Shown: positions 19,636 to 29,628, numbered from the stretch's first letter. The stretch: 64,000 nucleotides of DNA from Brevundimonas sp. 357 (GCF_003938605.1 NZ_RHWX01000002.1:1-64000); one strand, 5' to 3'. Notes: a model not told the origin generated them from the letters alone. Translations and numbers: made by a program.

Positions 19636-20055
19636 ATGCGCCACGGCGCCGCCTATCGTAAGCTCGGCCGTACGGTCAGCCACCGCCAGGCCATGTTCGC
19701 CAACATGGCCGCCTCGCTGATCAAGCACGAGCAGATCACGACCACCCTGCCGAAGGCGAAGGAACTGCGTCCCTTCGTCGAGAAGCTGGTCACCCTCGCC
19801 AAGAAGGGCGACCTGCACGCTCGTCGTCAGGCTATCAGCGCCGTTCGCGACGTGCCGCAAGTCGGCAAGCTGTTCGACACGCTGGCCCCTCGTTACGCCG
19901 AGCGTAACGGCGGCTATATCCGCATCATGAAGGCGGGCTTCCGTCACGGCGACAACGCCGCGATGGCCGTGATCGAGTTCGTCGATCGCGACGTGGCCGC
20001 CAAGGGCCTGGACTCCGGTCCGGTCTTCGCCATCGAAGGCGACGACGAGGCCTGA
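19636..20055 (+). CDS. rplQ: 50S ribosomal protein L17
   Basis: The 139-residue protein reads [17 protein letters not shown], followed by [20 protein letters not shown], both diagnostic of L17. It lies at the tunnel exit side of the large subunit. AGGAGAG precedes its ATG. A strong terminator 28 bases after the stop closes the ribosomal superoperon. Confidence 0.98.
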   Translation: MRHGAAYRKLGRTVSHRQAMFANMAASLIKHEQITTTLPKAKELRPFVEKLVTLAKKGDLHARRQAISAVRDVPQVGKLFDTLAPRYAERNGGYIRIMKAGFRHGDNAAMAVIEFVDRDVAAKGLDSGPVFAIEGDDEA

Positions 20056-20080
20056 TTTCGGCTTCATCGCTACGATGCCG

Positions 20081-20116
20081 AAAGGACGACCGGAGCAATC
20101 CGGTCGTCCTTTTCTT
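20081..20116 (+). terminator. terminator of the ribosomal/rpoA operon
   Basis: AAAGGACGACCGGA, a GCAA tetraloop and the perfect complement TCCGGTCGTCCTTT run into TTTCTTTG. Confidence 0.9.
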
Positions 20117-20149
20117 TGTCTGGAATTCTGTGACGGGCAGGATGTTTCA

Positions 20150-20539
20150 ATGACCTTCGCCATGCCTTCCATCGAGACATGGAATGGCCGCCGCGTCTCT
20201 ATCTGCTCCGCGGATGGTTCGTTGTTGGCGACGACAGGCGACATCAACGACTTCCTGTCGATGGCCTTTGAAGCGAACGCGGACTGGCTGGCCCTGCCGG
20301 TCAGTCGTCTGGGGCAGGATTTTCTTCGTCTGCGCACCCGCCTTGCGGGCGAGACGACCCAAAAGTTCGTCAACTACCATGTTGGTTTGGCGATCATCGG
20401 CGACATCTCGGTCGAGAAAGCCGCATCGGATGCGCTGGCCGACTATGTGCGTGAGAGCAATCGAGGCCGTGCGGTCTGGTTCCTGCCGGACCTCGGCAGT
20501 TTGAAGACGGCTCTGGAGGCGGGGAGGGACGCGCCCTAG
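20150..20539 (+). CDS. DUF4180-domain protein
   Basis: A 129-residue soluble protein. The order RRVSICSADGSLLATTGDIN, WLALPVSRLGQDFLRL, AGETTQKFVNYHVGLAIIGD and YVRESNRGRAVWFLPD matches DUF4180, a family of small cytosolic proteins of unknown role (from memory, not searched). The first conserved segment begins right after MTFAMPSIETWNG, so the ATG at 20150 is preferred to an earlier in-frame ATG lying within the upstream terminator. Probably monocistronic. Confidence 0.7.
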   Translation: MTFAMPSIETWNGRRVSICSADGSLLATTGDINDFLSMAFEANADWLALPVSRLGQDFLRLRTRLAGETTQKFVNYHVGLAIIGDISVEKAASDALADYVRESNRGRAVWFLPDLGSLKTALEAGRDAP

Positions 20540-20703
20540 CGTCGTTCAACGTCGAGGCTTCGGTTTCATGCGGTACATCCGAAGAGAATTTGCGCCCGGG
20601 GGCGGTGTTTTCCGAAGTCGTGCAAATTGCGTCGGGGGCGGGAAGACGCCAAGCTGTCGCCAAGCCTCGCAGAAGGCTGAGAGTGAACGCATCAGGAGAT
20701 CCC

Positions 20704-23487
20704 ATGTCTCGTCCCCCCGCCATGCTGGCCGCAGGTCTGGCTGTGCTGGCCTTCTCGTCGCTGGCCATGACAACGACCAGCGCGCTGGCGCTAGAGGCGG
20801 CGGTCTCGCCCCAGGCTGCGACGGCGACGCCCGCCCGCACTCTGACCACGCCGCTGGAGGCGTTCGGCCATGAGGTCGGGGCGGACTATCGCCTGATCAC
20901 CTACACTCAGTTCGAACGCTATCTGCACACTCTGGCCGGACAGTCGGACCGGATGAAGCTGGTTGAGATCGGCCGCTCGTCCGAAGGGCGGACGCAGTAC
21001 CTCTCGGTCGTCTCCTCGCCCCAGAACCTGGCGAACATCGACCGCTATCAGGAGATCGCGCGGCGCCTGGCCAAGGCCGAGGGCGTCAGCGAGCAGGAGG
21101 CTCGCGCCCTGGCCTCCGAAGGCAAGGCCGTGGTTTGGATCGACGGCGGCCTGCACTCGACCGAGACGGTGCCGCCCCAGGCCCTGATCGCCGCCCTGTA
21201 TGAATGGCTGACGGCCGAGGACGCCGAGGCCAAGCGCATCCTGGACGACGTGGTCATCCTGTTCGCGCCGCTGAACCCGGACGGGTGGGAGCTGGTCTCC
21301 ACCTGGTACATGCGCAACGAGGATCCGCTGAAGCGCGAGTACGACAGCATTCCTGTTCTGTACCAGAAATACGTCGGTCACGATAACAACCGCGACTACT
21401 ACCTGTCGGCCATGACTGAGACGACCAACGTCAACCGGCAGTTCTTTCGCGAGTGGTTCCCGCAGATCATCTATAACCACCACCAGACGGCGCCAGCGGG
21501 AACCGTGGTCTTCATGCCGCCGTTCCGCGACCCCTTCAACTACAACTATGATCCGCTGGTCATGAGCACCCTATCCGAGGTCGGGGCGGCGATGCACAGC
21601 CGCCTGATCGAGGAGGGCAAGCCCGGCTCGACCATGCGCAGCGGGGCCAACTATTCGACATGGAACAACGGGATGGAGCGCTCCGTCACCTATTTCCACA
21701 ACGCCGTCGGCCTGCTGACCGAGATCACCGGCCACCCGACGCCCAGCCGGATCAGCCTGATCCCGGACAACCAACTGCCGCGTAACGACCTGCCCATGCC
21801 GGTCGCGCCTCAGACCTGGCGTTTCGCCCAGTCGATCGACTATTCGCAGTCGATCAACCGCGCCGTGCTGAACTACGCCTCGCGCAACAAGGACCGGACG
21901 CTGTTCAACATCTGGCGCATGGGCCAGAACGCCATCGACAAGGGGAATACCGACACCTGGCGCGTCACGCCCTCAACGGTCGAAGCCCTGCAGACTGCGG
22001 CCGGAGAGAACGCGCAGCAGGGGCGTCGCGGCGTTGATCCTGCGCTGTATGAGCAGATCCTGCGCGACCCGGCCCGTCGCGATCCGCGCGGCTATGTCAT
22101 TCCCGCGGACCAGGCTGACCTGCCCACCGCCGTCGCCTTCCTGAACAGCCTGATCAAGACCGGCGTGGACGTCGAGCGGGCGACGCGCGCCTTCACCATC
22201 GGGGCTAAGACCTATCCGGCCGGTTCCTATGTGGTGAAGACGGCCCAGGCCTATCGCCCGCACGTGCTGGACATGTTTGAGCCGCAGGATCACCCGCACG
22301 ATCTGCAGTATCCGGGCGGGCCGCCCAAGCTGCCCTATGACGCCACCGGCTACACTCTGGCCATGCAGATGGGCGTTCAGTTCGACCGTATCCTGGACGG
22401 CTTCGAGGCTCCGACCGAGCGCGTCGCCGATGTCATGGCGCCGCCGCCGGGCAGGATCGAGGGAACGGGTCGGGCGGGCTGGCTGATCGATCATGCGCCG
22501 ATCAACGGTTTCATTCTGACCAACCGCCTGCTGGCGGCGGGCGCGCCCGTCTTCTGGCAGGAAGGCGAGACCCGCGCTGGCCGCACGACTCTGGCTCCCG
22601 GCGCTCTGTGGATTCCAGCTGACGACAAGACTCGCCCGATCGTCGAGGCGGCCGTACGCGACTTGGGCCTGAACGCTCACGCCGTCGCCCGTGCCCCCGG
22701 CGGCGACCGCATCGCCCTGAAGCCGATTCGGATCGGTCTGGTCGATCGTTACGGCGGCTCCATGGCTTCGGGCTGGACCCGCTGGATGCTGGAGCAGTTC
22801 GAATATCCGTTCGAGGTTGTCTATCCGCAGCGCCTAGACGCCGGCGATCTGAACAAGGACTTTGATGTTCTGGTCTTCGCGTCGGACATGATTCCTGCGG
22901 ACCTGTCGGCGGCGGCCCAGCGCGAACAACCGGACCCTGAGACGATCCCGGCCCAGTATCGCGGTTGGTTGGGGGCCGTAACGGCCGAGAAGACGGCGCC
23001 GCAGATCGACGTCTTCGTGCGCGACGGCGGCAGTCTGGTCACCATCGGTTCGTCGCATCGCCTGGCCAAGGCCATCGGCGCGCCGGTGCAGGACGTGCTG
23101 ACCCAGGCCGACGGCAGGCCGCTGGCGCCGACCGACTTCTTCATTCCTGGCGCGGTGCTCAAGACTGAGGTGGACAACAGCCGCCCTCTGGCCTTCGGAG
23201 CGCCGCGCGAGATGAACGTCTTCTTCAATCGCAATGCGGGCTTCCGCCCCGCGGGCGAGGGGACGTCAATGGTGCGCTATCCACAGCAGGTGGCGGTGAA
23301 CAGCGGCTGGGCTATCGGGTCGGAGCGTCTATCGGGCGCAGAGGCGGTGCTGGACATCAAGCACGGCGAGGGGCGGGTGATCGTATTGGGGCCGGACGTG
23401 GTGAACCGCGCCCAGGCGCGGGCTTCCTCACGGCTGCTGTTCAACGCCCTGTTCTACGGTCCCGCCGTGACGGGCGCCGACCGTTAA
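20704..23487 (+). CDS. secreted M14-family zinc metallopeptidase
   Basis: A 927-residue protein with a Sec signal peptide ending near TSALALE (residue about 32). The carboxypeptidase-like M14 domain occupies roughly residues 50-400. Zinc ligands are visible: His151-x-x-Glu154 in GLHSTETVPPQ and a later His259 or His260 in IYNHHQTAP. LLTEITGHPTP likely carries the catalytic glutamate. A long C-terminal region without peptidase motifs, probably accessory domains, follows. It should cleave peptides in the periplasm or outside the cell and may feed the permease encoded next door. AGGAGATCCC sets the start; an earlier in-frame ATG would place the signal peptide internally. Confidence 0.8.
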   Translation: MSRPPAMLAAGLAVLAFSSLAMTTTSALALEAAVSPQAATATPARTLTTPLEAFGHEVGADYRLITYTQFERYLHTLAGQSDRMKLVEIGRSSEGRTQYLSVVSSPQNLANIDRYQEIARRLAKAEGVSEQEARALASEGKAVVWIDGGLHSTETVPPQALIAALYEWLTAEDAEAKRILDDVVILFAPLNPDGWELVSTWYMRNEDPLKREYDSIPVLYQKYVGHDNNRDYYLSAMTETTNVNRQFFREWFPQIIYNHHQTAPAGTVVFMPPFRDPFNYNYDPLVMSTLSEVGAAMHSRLIEEGKPGSTMRSGANYSTWNNGMERSVTYFHNAVGLLTEITGHPTPSRISLIPDNQLPRNDLPMPVAPQTWRFAQSIDYSQSINRAVLNYASRNKDRTLFNIWRMGQNAIDKGNTDTWRVTPSTVEALQTAAGENAQQGRRGVDPALYEQILRDPARRDPRGYVIPADQADLPTAVAFLNSLIKTGVDVERATRAFTIGAKTYPAGSYVVKTAQAYRPHVLDMFEPQDHPHDLQYPGGPPKLPYDATGYTLAMQMGVQFDRILDGFEAPTERVADVMAPPPGRIEGTGRAGWLIDHAPINGFILTNRLLAAGAPVFWQEGETRAGRTTLAPGALWIPADDKTRPIVEAAVRDLGLNAHAVARAPGGDRIALKPIRIGLVDRYGGSMASGWTRWMLEQFEYPFEVVYPQRLDAGDLNKDFDVLVFASDMIPADLSAAAQREQPDPETIPAQYRGWLGAVTAEKTAPQIDVFVRDGGSLVTIGSSHRLAKAIGAPVQDVLTQADGRPLAPTDFFIPGAVLKTEVDNSRPLAFGAPREMNVFFNRNAGFRPAGEGTSMVRYPQQVAVNSGWAIGSERLSGAEAVLDIKHGEGRVIVLGPDVVNRAQARASSRLLFNALFYGPAVTGADR

Positions 23488-23511
23488 GTCTCCCCCAGAG
23501 GCGGAAGTGAA

Positions 23512-23547
23512 AAGGCCGCCCGGCGTCCACCGGGCGGCCTTCTTTTT
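23512..23547. terminator. bidirectional terminator between convergent genes
   Basis: AAGGCCGCCCGG and CCGGGCGGCCTT form a 12-bp stem with CTTTTT on the plus side and TTTTC on the minus side. It ends both the M14 peptidase and the permease transcripts. Confidence 0.9.
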
Positions 23548-23561
23548 CAGAGATAGGCGGA

Positions 23562-24977
23562 TCAGCCTTCGGTCGAACCGTCCTGGGGCGCCTTTGCGGC
23601 GCGGCCGCGGCTGTAGATGAAGTAGACGCCCAGGCCGACCAGGTTCCAGAACACGAACCACAGCTGCGTCTTCTGCGGCAGGCTGGCCAGTAGGTACAGG
23701 CAGCCGGCGATGGCCACGGGGCCCACGACCCAGCCCAGGGGCGTGCGGAACCCGCGCGGCATGTCAGGCGCGCGACGGCGCAGGATCAGCATGCACAGGG
23801 CCACGGCGCTGAACGCCACCAGGGTGCCCGCGTTAGCCAGGGCCACGATCTCGTCCAGCGGCACGAACAGGGCGATGGCGCCGACCACGACGCCGGTGAA
23901 GACGGTGATGCGCACCGGCGCCCCGCCCTTGGACACGCGGGCCAGGCCGCGCGGCAGCAGGCCGTCACGCGCCATGACGAAGAAGATGCGGCTCTGGCCG
24001 TAGAAGAAGGCCAGGATCACCGTCGGCAGGGTCAGCACCGCCGTCACCGCCAGGAAGTGGGCCGCGCCCGGCTGGTTGATCTCGCGCAGGATCAGGGCCA
24101 GCGGCTCGGGGCTGTTGGCGAAGCGGGTGAAGGGCGTGGCGCCCAGGGCGGCCGTGGCGATAACGGTGTAGATGGCGGCGCAGGCCAGCATCGAGCCGAT
24201 GATGCCGATGGCCAGGTCGCGCTTGGGGTTGCGAGTCTCTTCGGCCGCGGTGGCGATGGCGTCGAAGCCGTAGAAGGCCGAGAAGATGATGGCCGCCGCC
24301 GCCATGACGCCGCGCTCGACGCCGTCCTCACCCATCTGACGGGCGAAACCGAAGGGGCTGAAGGGCTCCAGGTTGGCGGCGTTGAAGTGGGGCAGGGCGA
24401 ACCAGACGAACAGGGCCAGGGCCGACAGCTTCACCGCCACCAGGATCAGGTTCAGCGTCGCGCTCTTCTTGGCTCCGGCCAGCAGCAGGGCGCCCACGGC
24501 CATGATGATGAACAGGGCTGGGACATTGGCCACGCCGCCGGCGTGCGGTCCCTGCATGAGGGCCATGGGCAGGCCCAGCCAATCATGCAGCAAGGGAGCC
24601 GCGTAGCCTGACCAGCTGACGGCCACGGCGCTGACCACCAGGCTGTATTCCAGGATCAGGCTCCAGCCGATGATCCAGGCGACCGCCTGGCCCAGCACGA
24701 CGCGGGAATAGGTATAGGCGCTGCCGGACGCCGTCACCGTGGTCGCCATCTCGGCGTAGCACAGGGCGGCGCAGGCGCAGACGAAGCCAGCGATCAGGAA
24801 GGACAGCAGAACCGCCGGCCCCGCCTTATCCGCGCCGATGCCGATCAGCGTCAGGATGCCGGTGCCGACGATAGCGCCCACGCCCATGGCCACCAGATGC
24901 GGCCAGCTGAGGCTGCGGGCCAGGCTTTGAGCGCCGGACTCGGCGTTGGGGCGCGGTTGCGCGTCTGGGCCGCCCAT
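23562..24977 (-). CDS. APC-superfamily amino-acid permease
   Basis: A 471-residue inner-membrane protein with about 12 hydrophobic helices. The N-terminal GVGAIVGTGILTLIGIGADKAG is the conserved first helix of the APC cationic amino-acid transporter group, and FYGFDAIATAAEETRNPKRD is the helix 6/7 signature. It should import amino acids by cation symport; the substrate is not evident. The start at 24977 has AGGAG seven bases ahead; a longer in-frame start (25004) lacks one. The gene converges with the M14 peptidase gene. Confidence 0.85.
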   Translation of the reverse strand: MGGPDAQPRPNAESGAQSLARSLSWPHLVAMGVGAIVGTGILTLIGIGADKAGPAVLLSFLIAGFVCACAALCYAEMATTVTASGSAYTYSRVVLGQAVAWIIGWSLILEYSLVVSAVAVSWSGYAAPLLHDWLGLPMALMQGPHAGGVANVPALFIIMAVGALLLAGAKKSATLNLILVAVKLSALALFVWFALPHFNAANLEPFSPFGFARQMGEDGVERGVMAAAAIIFSAFYGFDAIATAAEETRNPKRDLAIGIIGSMLACAAIYTVIATAALGATPFTRFANSPEPLALILREINQPGAAHFLAVTAVLTLPTVILAFFYGQSRIFFVMARDGLLPRGLARVSKGGAPVRITVFTGVVVGAIALFVPLDEIVALANAGTLVAFSAVALCMLILRRRAPDMPRGFRTPLGWVVGPVAIAGCLYLLASLPQKTQLWFVFWNLVGLGVYFIYSRGRAAKAPQDGSTEG

Positions 24978-25277
24978 CGGTGGCTCCTGTCTTGAGGAGA
25001 TCATGAAGCCAGCGGGTTTGCTGCGGATGGCCGGGCAATACAAGGGGCGTGGGTCCGTCGCCCTGAGCGCGGGTTCGGTTTCTGATCCGATGGCGGAATT
25101 TTCGTCACGGTTTCTCAGTCGAAACGGCATGAAACGGAGGTCGATCCGTCACCGGCTCGCGCAAGCTTCGGTCCTGCTTTTCGCTATCCCTCGCCGCCGG
25201 GCAGGAGGGGTTCGACGTCATTCCGGTCGGTATGACCGCCTCCCGCCGCAGCTTTTTGACCAACCGGTGGAACGACG
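24978..25277. other. divergent intergenic region, permease/lipoprotein
   Basis: A 300-base control region for two divergent genes. It shows a small inverted repeat, CGGTC (25224) with GACCG (25234), about 45 bases before the lipoprotein start. No convincing promoter boxes or coding sequence were seen. Confidence 0.5.
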
Positions 25278-26786
25278 ATGAACAGCAGCTTCAAGACCCT
25301 GCTCGTGGTGGCGGCCAGCACGCTCGCCCTGGCGGCCTGCGGCGGATCGGCCGAGGTGGCCTCGCCCGGCGAAGGCGACTTCGGCAATGGCAACGGGAAC
25401 GGCAACGGCAATGGGAACGGCAATGGCGGCAACGGCCAGGCCGCGGCTGACTGCCCGACCGGGTTCGCCAACGTCGGCACCATGGCCAACGGCACGCTGC
25501 GCAACTGCCAGCTGCCGCAACAGATCAACGGCGCGCTGACCGTGCCGCTGCGCGCCGGCACCATCTACTCCATCTCGGGCCGCACGGCCGTCGGCACGGA
25601 CGGCGGCGTCGACGCCTCGGCCAACACCGGCACCCAGGGCATCCTGACGGTGGAAGCGGGCGTGACCATCTTCGCCTCGGGCGGCGGCGACTACCTGCTG
25701 GTCAACCGCGGCTCGCAGATCTACGCCGAAGGCACGGCCTCGCAGCCGATCGTCTTCACCAGCCGCCAGAACGTCGAAGGCGCGACGACCGAGAACTCGC
25801 ACGGTCAGTGGGGCGGCATCGTCATCGCCGGCCGCGCGCCCCAGGCCAACTGCCAGCTGACCGCGCCTGTCACCTGCACGGGCCAGGTGGAAGGCACCAA
25901 CGCCTTCTACGGCGGCGGCAACGTCAACGACAACTCGGGCCGTCTGCGCTACGTCCAGATCCGCTATTCGGGCTTTGAGATTTCGACCGGCAACGAGCTG
26001 CAGGCCCTGACCCTGGCCGGCGTCGGCGCGGGCACGACCATCGAATACGTCCAGTCCTACAACTCGTCGGACGACGGCATCGAAATCTTCGGCGGCAACG
26101 TCAACCTGAAGCGCATCGTCATCAACGGCGCCGACGACGACGCCTTCGACACCGACACCGGCTGGCGCGGCGGCGCCCAGTTCGGCATCGTGACCCAGCG
26201 CGCCCCGAACGCGACCAGCCGTTCGGCCGGTTTCGAGTTCTCGGCGGCTCCGGCCTCGACCCCGCTGGCCCAGCGCTACAACTCGCAGCCCAAGATCGCC
26301 AACTGGACGATGGTGGGCCGCAACTCGCCGACCGACGCCCACACCGTCGCCCACTTCGACACGGGCACGAAGGCGACCGTGGTCAACTCCGTCTTCACCA
26401 GCGCCGCCGGTTCGCTGGCCGGTTGCCTGGACATCGCCGACGCCGACACCGCCAGCGTGAACCCGGTGTTCAACTCGGTCTTCATGTCCTGCGGCATCTC
26501 CTACCGCGCCAGCGGCGCCGCTCGCTCGGAGCCGATTTTCACGGCCGGCGCGAACAATACGGCCAAGGGAACCTCGACCCTGACCGCCCCGACCGCGGGC
26601 GTGACCATCTCCAACCAGGTTCTGACCTTCATCAACGGCGCCAATGAAACCGCCGTGACCCCGGTCAAGGCCTCGAGCGTCCACGCCGCCTTCACCGACA
26701 CCGACTACATCGGCGCCGTGAAGAACGCTTCGGACACCTGGTGGCAGGGTTGGACCTGCGGCCTGACCGCCAACGCGAAGTGCTGA
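25278..26786 (+). CDS. Gly/Asn-repeat surface lipoprotein, beta-helix-like
   Basis: The 502-residue product has a lipoprotein signal: MNSSFKTLLVVAASTLALAAC, with lipidated Cys21 followed by Gly-Gly, so outer-membrane sorting is likely. A flexible GNGNGNG repeat (about residues 35-52) tethers the body. The body contains many short strand repeats (GGGDYLLVNRGSQIYAEG, QWGGIVIAGRAP, SSDDGIEIFGGNVNLKRI) typical of right-handed beta-helices, and four or more cysteines that could pair. I know no precise function. It lies 89 bases before a TonB-dependent receptor and just upstream of the type II secretion genes, so it may be a surface-exposed partner of the receptor and a client of that secretion system (inference). 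Confidence 0.7.
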   Translation: MNSSFKTLLVVAASTLALAACGGSAEVASPGEGDFGNGNGNGNGNGNGNGGNGQAAADCPTGFANVGTMANGTLRNCQLPQQINGALTVPLRAGTIYSISGRTAVGTDGGVDASANTGTQGILTVEAGVTIFASGGGDYLLVNRGSQIYAEGTASQPIVFTSRQNVEGATTENSHGQWGGIVIAGRAPQANCQLTAPVTCTGQVEGTNAFYGGGNVNDNSGRLRYVQIRYSGFEISTGNELQALTLAGVGAGTTIEYVQSYNSSDDGIEIFGGNVNLKRIVINGADDDAFDTDTGWRGGAQFGIVTQRAPNATSRSAGFEFSAAPASTPLAQRYNSQPKIANWTMVGRNSPTDAHTVAHFDTGTKATVVNSVFTSAAGSLAGCLDIADADTASVNPVFNSVFMSCGISYRASGAARSEPIFTAGANNTAKGTSTLTAPTAGVTISNQVLTFINGANETAVTPVKASSVHAAFTDTDYIGAVKNASDTWWQGWTCGLTANAKC

Positions 26787-26801
26787 TGAACCCTCTGGCG
26801 A

Positions 26802-26827
26802 GGCGGCGGTCCGAAAGGGCCGCCGCC
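26802..26827 (+). promoter_or_regulatory. intercistronic GNRA-capped hairpin
   Basis: An 11-bp stem, GGCGGCGGTCC with its complement (one G-U pair), is closed by a GAAA tetraloop. No U-tract follows, so it is more likely an mRNA stabiliser or differential-expression device between lipoprotein and receptor than a terminator. Confidence 0.6.
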
Positions 26828-26875
26828 GACCCTTTGAGCGTCCAGCCTCTCTCGACCTACGCAAGGCAGCCGAAC

Positions 26876-29569
26876 ATGAAGAACAAGACCCTGACCCGTA
26901 ACGGGCTGCTGCTGGCCAGCAGCGCCCTGGTCGCCGCTTTCGGCGCGCCCAGCCTCGCGCTCGCCCAGGCGTCCGCCCCTGTCGCCGCCGTGGCTCTGAG
27001 CAATGAACTGCCCGCCGATCCGGAAAGCCCGGATCAGGTGTCGCAGACCCCGGCCACCCAACTGGGCGACATCGTCGTCCTGGGCCGCAATATCCCGCAG
27101 CCGAACCGTCAGAGCGCCGAGGTGGCCGCTTTCCTGACATCGGAAGACCTGCAACGCACCGGCGACTCCACCGCCGCCGCCGCCCTGACCCGCGTGACCG
27201 GCCTGTCGATCGTCGAAGGCCGCTTCGTCTATGTGCGCGGCCTGGGCGAGCGCTATTCCTCGGCCCTGCTGAACGGTTCGCCGCTGCCCAGCCCCGAGCC
27301 GCTGCAGCGCGTGGTGCCGCTGGACCTGTTCCCCTCCAGCATCCTGGCGGGCGTGACGGTTCAGAAGTCCTATTCCCCCAACTACCCGGGCGAGTTCGGC
27401 GGCGGGGTCATCGACCTGCGCACCGTGGACGCCCCGGCCGAGCCGTTCCTGACCTTCAAGGCGGGCATCGGCGGCAACACCGAGACGACGGGCCGCGACA
27501 ACCTGGTCTATTACGGCTCGGACACCGACTGGACCGGCTTCGACGACGAGACCCGCAAGATTCCGGGGCCGATCGACCTGGCCTTCCGCACCGGCAAGCA
27601 GATCAACATGGCCAACTTCTCGGCCGCCGAGCTGCAGACGATGGGCCGCTCGATGGTCAATGCGCCGCTGCGCCTGATGCAGCGTCAGCAGACGCCGGTC
27701 GACGGCAGCCTGGAGCTGGCGGGCGGTTTCCGCACCCCGACCGAGGTCGGCGACCTGGGCGTCATCGCCGTGGCCGGCTACGACAACTCCTGGCGCACCC
27801 GTCAGGCGATCCAGGAAGAGGGCCAGTTCCAAGGCGACGACCTGGTGCCGGTCTCGACCTTCGACGTCGAGTCCAACCAGAACGACGTGCGCCTGAACTT
27901 CCTGGGCGGGCTGTCGCTGACGAACGACGATCATGAGGTGAAGTGGACCAACCTCTACGTCCGCACCACCACCAAGCGCGCCCGCACCTCGGCCGGTCCG
28001 GACTTCGACGCCGGCGGCAGCGTGATCCGCAACGACTACACCGAGTGGTTCGTGCGTCAGCTGTTCACCAGCCAACTGGCGGGCGAGCACTATTTCGGCG
28101 CCGACGGCGAGTGGAAGCTGGACTGGCGCGCGGCCTACGCCAAGACCTCGCGCGACGCCCCCTATGAATCGCGCTTCCAGTACGGCGTCGACGCCCAGGA
28201 CCGCTTGATCCACAACGTCCAGGGCAACCAGATCTCGTTCAGCGAGCTGGACGACGAAATCTGGTCCGGCGGCGTGGACCTGGCCTATAAGCTGCCGATG
28301 GCGGCGGGCCGCGAGGCGACCATCAGCGTCGGCGCCTCGACCCTGGACAACACCCGCTCGGCCGAGCGTCACGACCTGCAGTTCGAGGCCGTCAACGGCC
28401 TGACCGACAGCCAGCGCCGCGCGCGGGTCGACTATCTGTTCTCGGACTTCAACATCAATCCGTGGACGCTGCAGCTGCGCGAGATCGCCGGCTCGAACGG
28501 CGCCAACGCCTATGACGCCGACATGAAGGTAAACGCGATCTACGCCATGGTCGACGCCGAGTTCGTGCCGACCATCCGCACCACCTTCGGCGTCCGCTTC
28601 GAGGACGGCCAGCAGAGCGTGACCCCGCGCGACCTGTTCGGCGGAACCTCGTCCTATGAGGCGACCGAGATCGAGGAGCAGTACTGGCTGCCGTCGTTCA
28701 CGGCGACGTGGAACTTCACCGAGGATCAGCAACTGCGCTTCGGCGCGTCCAAGACCATCGGCCGTCCGCAGTTCCGCGAACTGGCGCCCCAGGCCTATAC
28801 CGACCCGGAAAGCGACCGCGTCTTCATCGGCAACCCCTATCTGACGGACACCGAGATCCTGAACCTGGACGCGCGCTGGGAATGGTATTTCGGCCGCCAG
28901 CAGTTCGTCACGGCGGGCGTCTTCTACAAGAAGCTGGACAAGCCGGTCGAAGCGGTGATCGTCGATGTCGGCAACCAGCGCCAGCAAACCTTCCTCAATG
29001 CGCCGGAAGCGACCGTCATGGGCGTCGAGGCCGAGGTGAAGAAATACTTCGAGTTCGCCGATCAGGCGGCCTTCATCTCGAACAAGCGCTGGCTGGTGCA
29101 GGCCAACTACACCTGGTCGGACTCCGAGGTTTCGGTCGGCGAGGGCGACACCGTCATCACCTTGGGCGGCGGCGGCCGTCCCGAACAGGCGTCCTTCTTC
29201 ATCCAGGACGGCAGCCGTCTGCAGGGCCAGTCGGAGCACGTCGCCAACCTGCAGCTGGGTTGGGAAGACGACACAGCCCGCTCGCAGGCGACCTTCATCC
29301 TGAACTACGTCTCGGAGCGGATCACCGCACGCGGCGCGGGCGTCGGTACGGCGCGCGAGCCGGACTATGTGCAGGAGCCGGGCGCCTTCCTCGACTTCGT
29401 CTATCGCAAGGACTTCACCGTGAAGGGCCGCGACCTGGGCTTCGCCTTGGAACTGCGCAACCTGCTGGGGACGGACTTCGAGGAGTATCAGGAGAAGGGC
29501 AATAAGATCCGCATCAACCAGTACGACCTGGGTCAGAGCGCCTCGGTCAGCCTGACGGCGCGCTTCTAA
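26876..29569 (+). CDS. OAR-like TonB-dependent outer-membrane receptor
   Basis: The 897-residue protein has a signal peptide (cleavage near SLALAQ, residue 31), a plug domain (about 60-190) with LGDIVVLGRNIP, YVRGLGERYSS and GEFGGGVIDLRT, and a barrel ending in SASVSLTARF with terminal Phe. The barrel contains IGRPQFRELAPQAYTDPESD, typical of the OAR/TonB-receptor group annotated in Caulobacterales. Substrate is unknown. LNGSPLPSPEPLQRVVPLDL is the plug sheet. It probably shares a transcript with the lipoprotein gene. The start was set at the signal-peptide methionine. A terminator follows. Confidence 0.85.
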   Translation: MKNKTLTRNGLLLASSALVAAFGAPSLALAQASAPVAAVALSNELPADPESPDQVSQTPATQLGDIVVLGRNIPQPNRQSAEVAAFLTSEDLQRTGDSTAAAALTRVTGLSIVEGRFVYVRGLGERYSSALLNGSPLPSPEPLQRVVPLDLFPSSILAGVTVQKSYSPNYPGEFGGGVIDLRTVDAPAEPFLTFKAGIGGNTETTGRDNLVYYGSDTDWTGFDDETRKIPGPIDLAFRTGKQINMANFSAAELQTMGRSMVNAPLRLMQRQQTPVDGSLELAGGFRTPTEVGDLGVIAVAGYDNSWRTRQAIQEEGQFQGDDLVPVSTFDVESNQNDVRLNFLGGLSLTNDDHEVKWTNLYVRTTTKRARTSAGPDFDAGGSVIRNDYTEWFVRQLFTSQLAGEHYFGADGEWKLDWRAAYAKTSRDAPYESRFQYGVDAQDRLIHNVQGNQISFSELDDEIWSGGVDLAYKLPMAAGREATISVGASTLDNTRSAERHDLQFEAVNGLTDSQRRARVDYLFSDFNINPWTLQLREIAGSNGANAYDADMKVNAIYAMVDAEFVPTIRTTFGVRFEDGQQSVTPRDLFGGTSSYEATEIEEQYWLPSFTATWNFTEDQQLRFGASKTIGRPQFRELAPQAYTDPESDRVFIGNPYLTDTEILNLDARWEWYFGRQQFVTAGVFYKKLDKPVEAVIVDVGNQRQQTFLNAPEATVMGVEAEVKKYFEFADQAAFISNKRWLVQANYTWSDSEVSVGEGDTVITLGGGGRPEQASFFIQDGSRLQGQSEHVANLQLGWEDDTARSQATFILNYVSERITARGAGVGTAREPDYVQEPGAFLDFVYRKDFTVKGRDLGFALELRNLLGTDFEEYQEKGNKIRINQYDLGQSASVSLTARF

Positions 29570-29592
29570 GCGCAGATCGCGCCTGACATTTG

Positions 29593-29626
29593 AGCCGGGA
29601 GGTCTAGCGGTCTCCCGGCTTTTTTT
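29593..29626 (+). terminator. terminator of the lipoprotein-receptor operon
   Basis: AGCCGGGAG and CTCCCGGCT pair around a 10-base loop and are followed by TTTTTT. Confidence 0.9.
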
Positions 29627-29628
29627 AT

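Noticed and set aside
25224..25238. CGGTC/GACCG inverted repeat as an operator
   Set aside because: Five-base arms are expected often by chance at this GC content; it is only mentioned in the intergenic entry.
25380..25440. Short tandem repeat resembling a repeat array
   Set aside because: It is a GGCAAC/GGGAAC codon repeat encoding the Gly-Asn tether of the lipoprotein, too short and without spacers to be CRISPR.
26705..29239. Minus-strand open frame of 844 codons over the OAR-like receptor
   Set aside because: Antisense shadow of the receptor. No ribosome site, no recognisable domain, and it overlaps the lipoprotein end.
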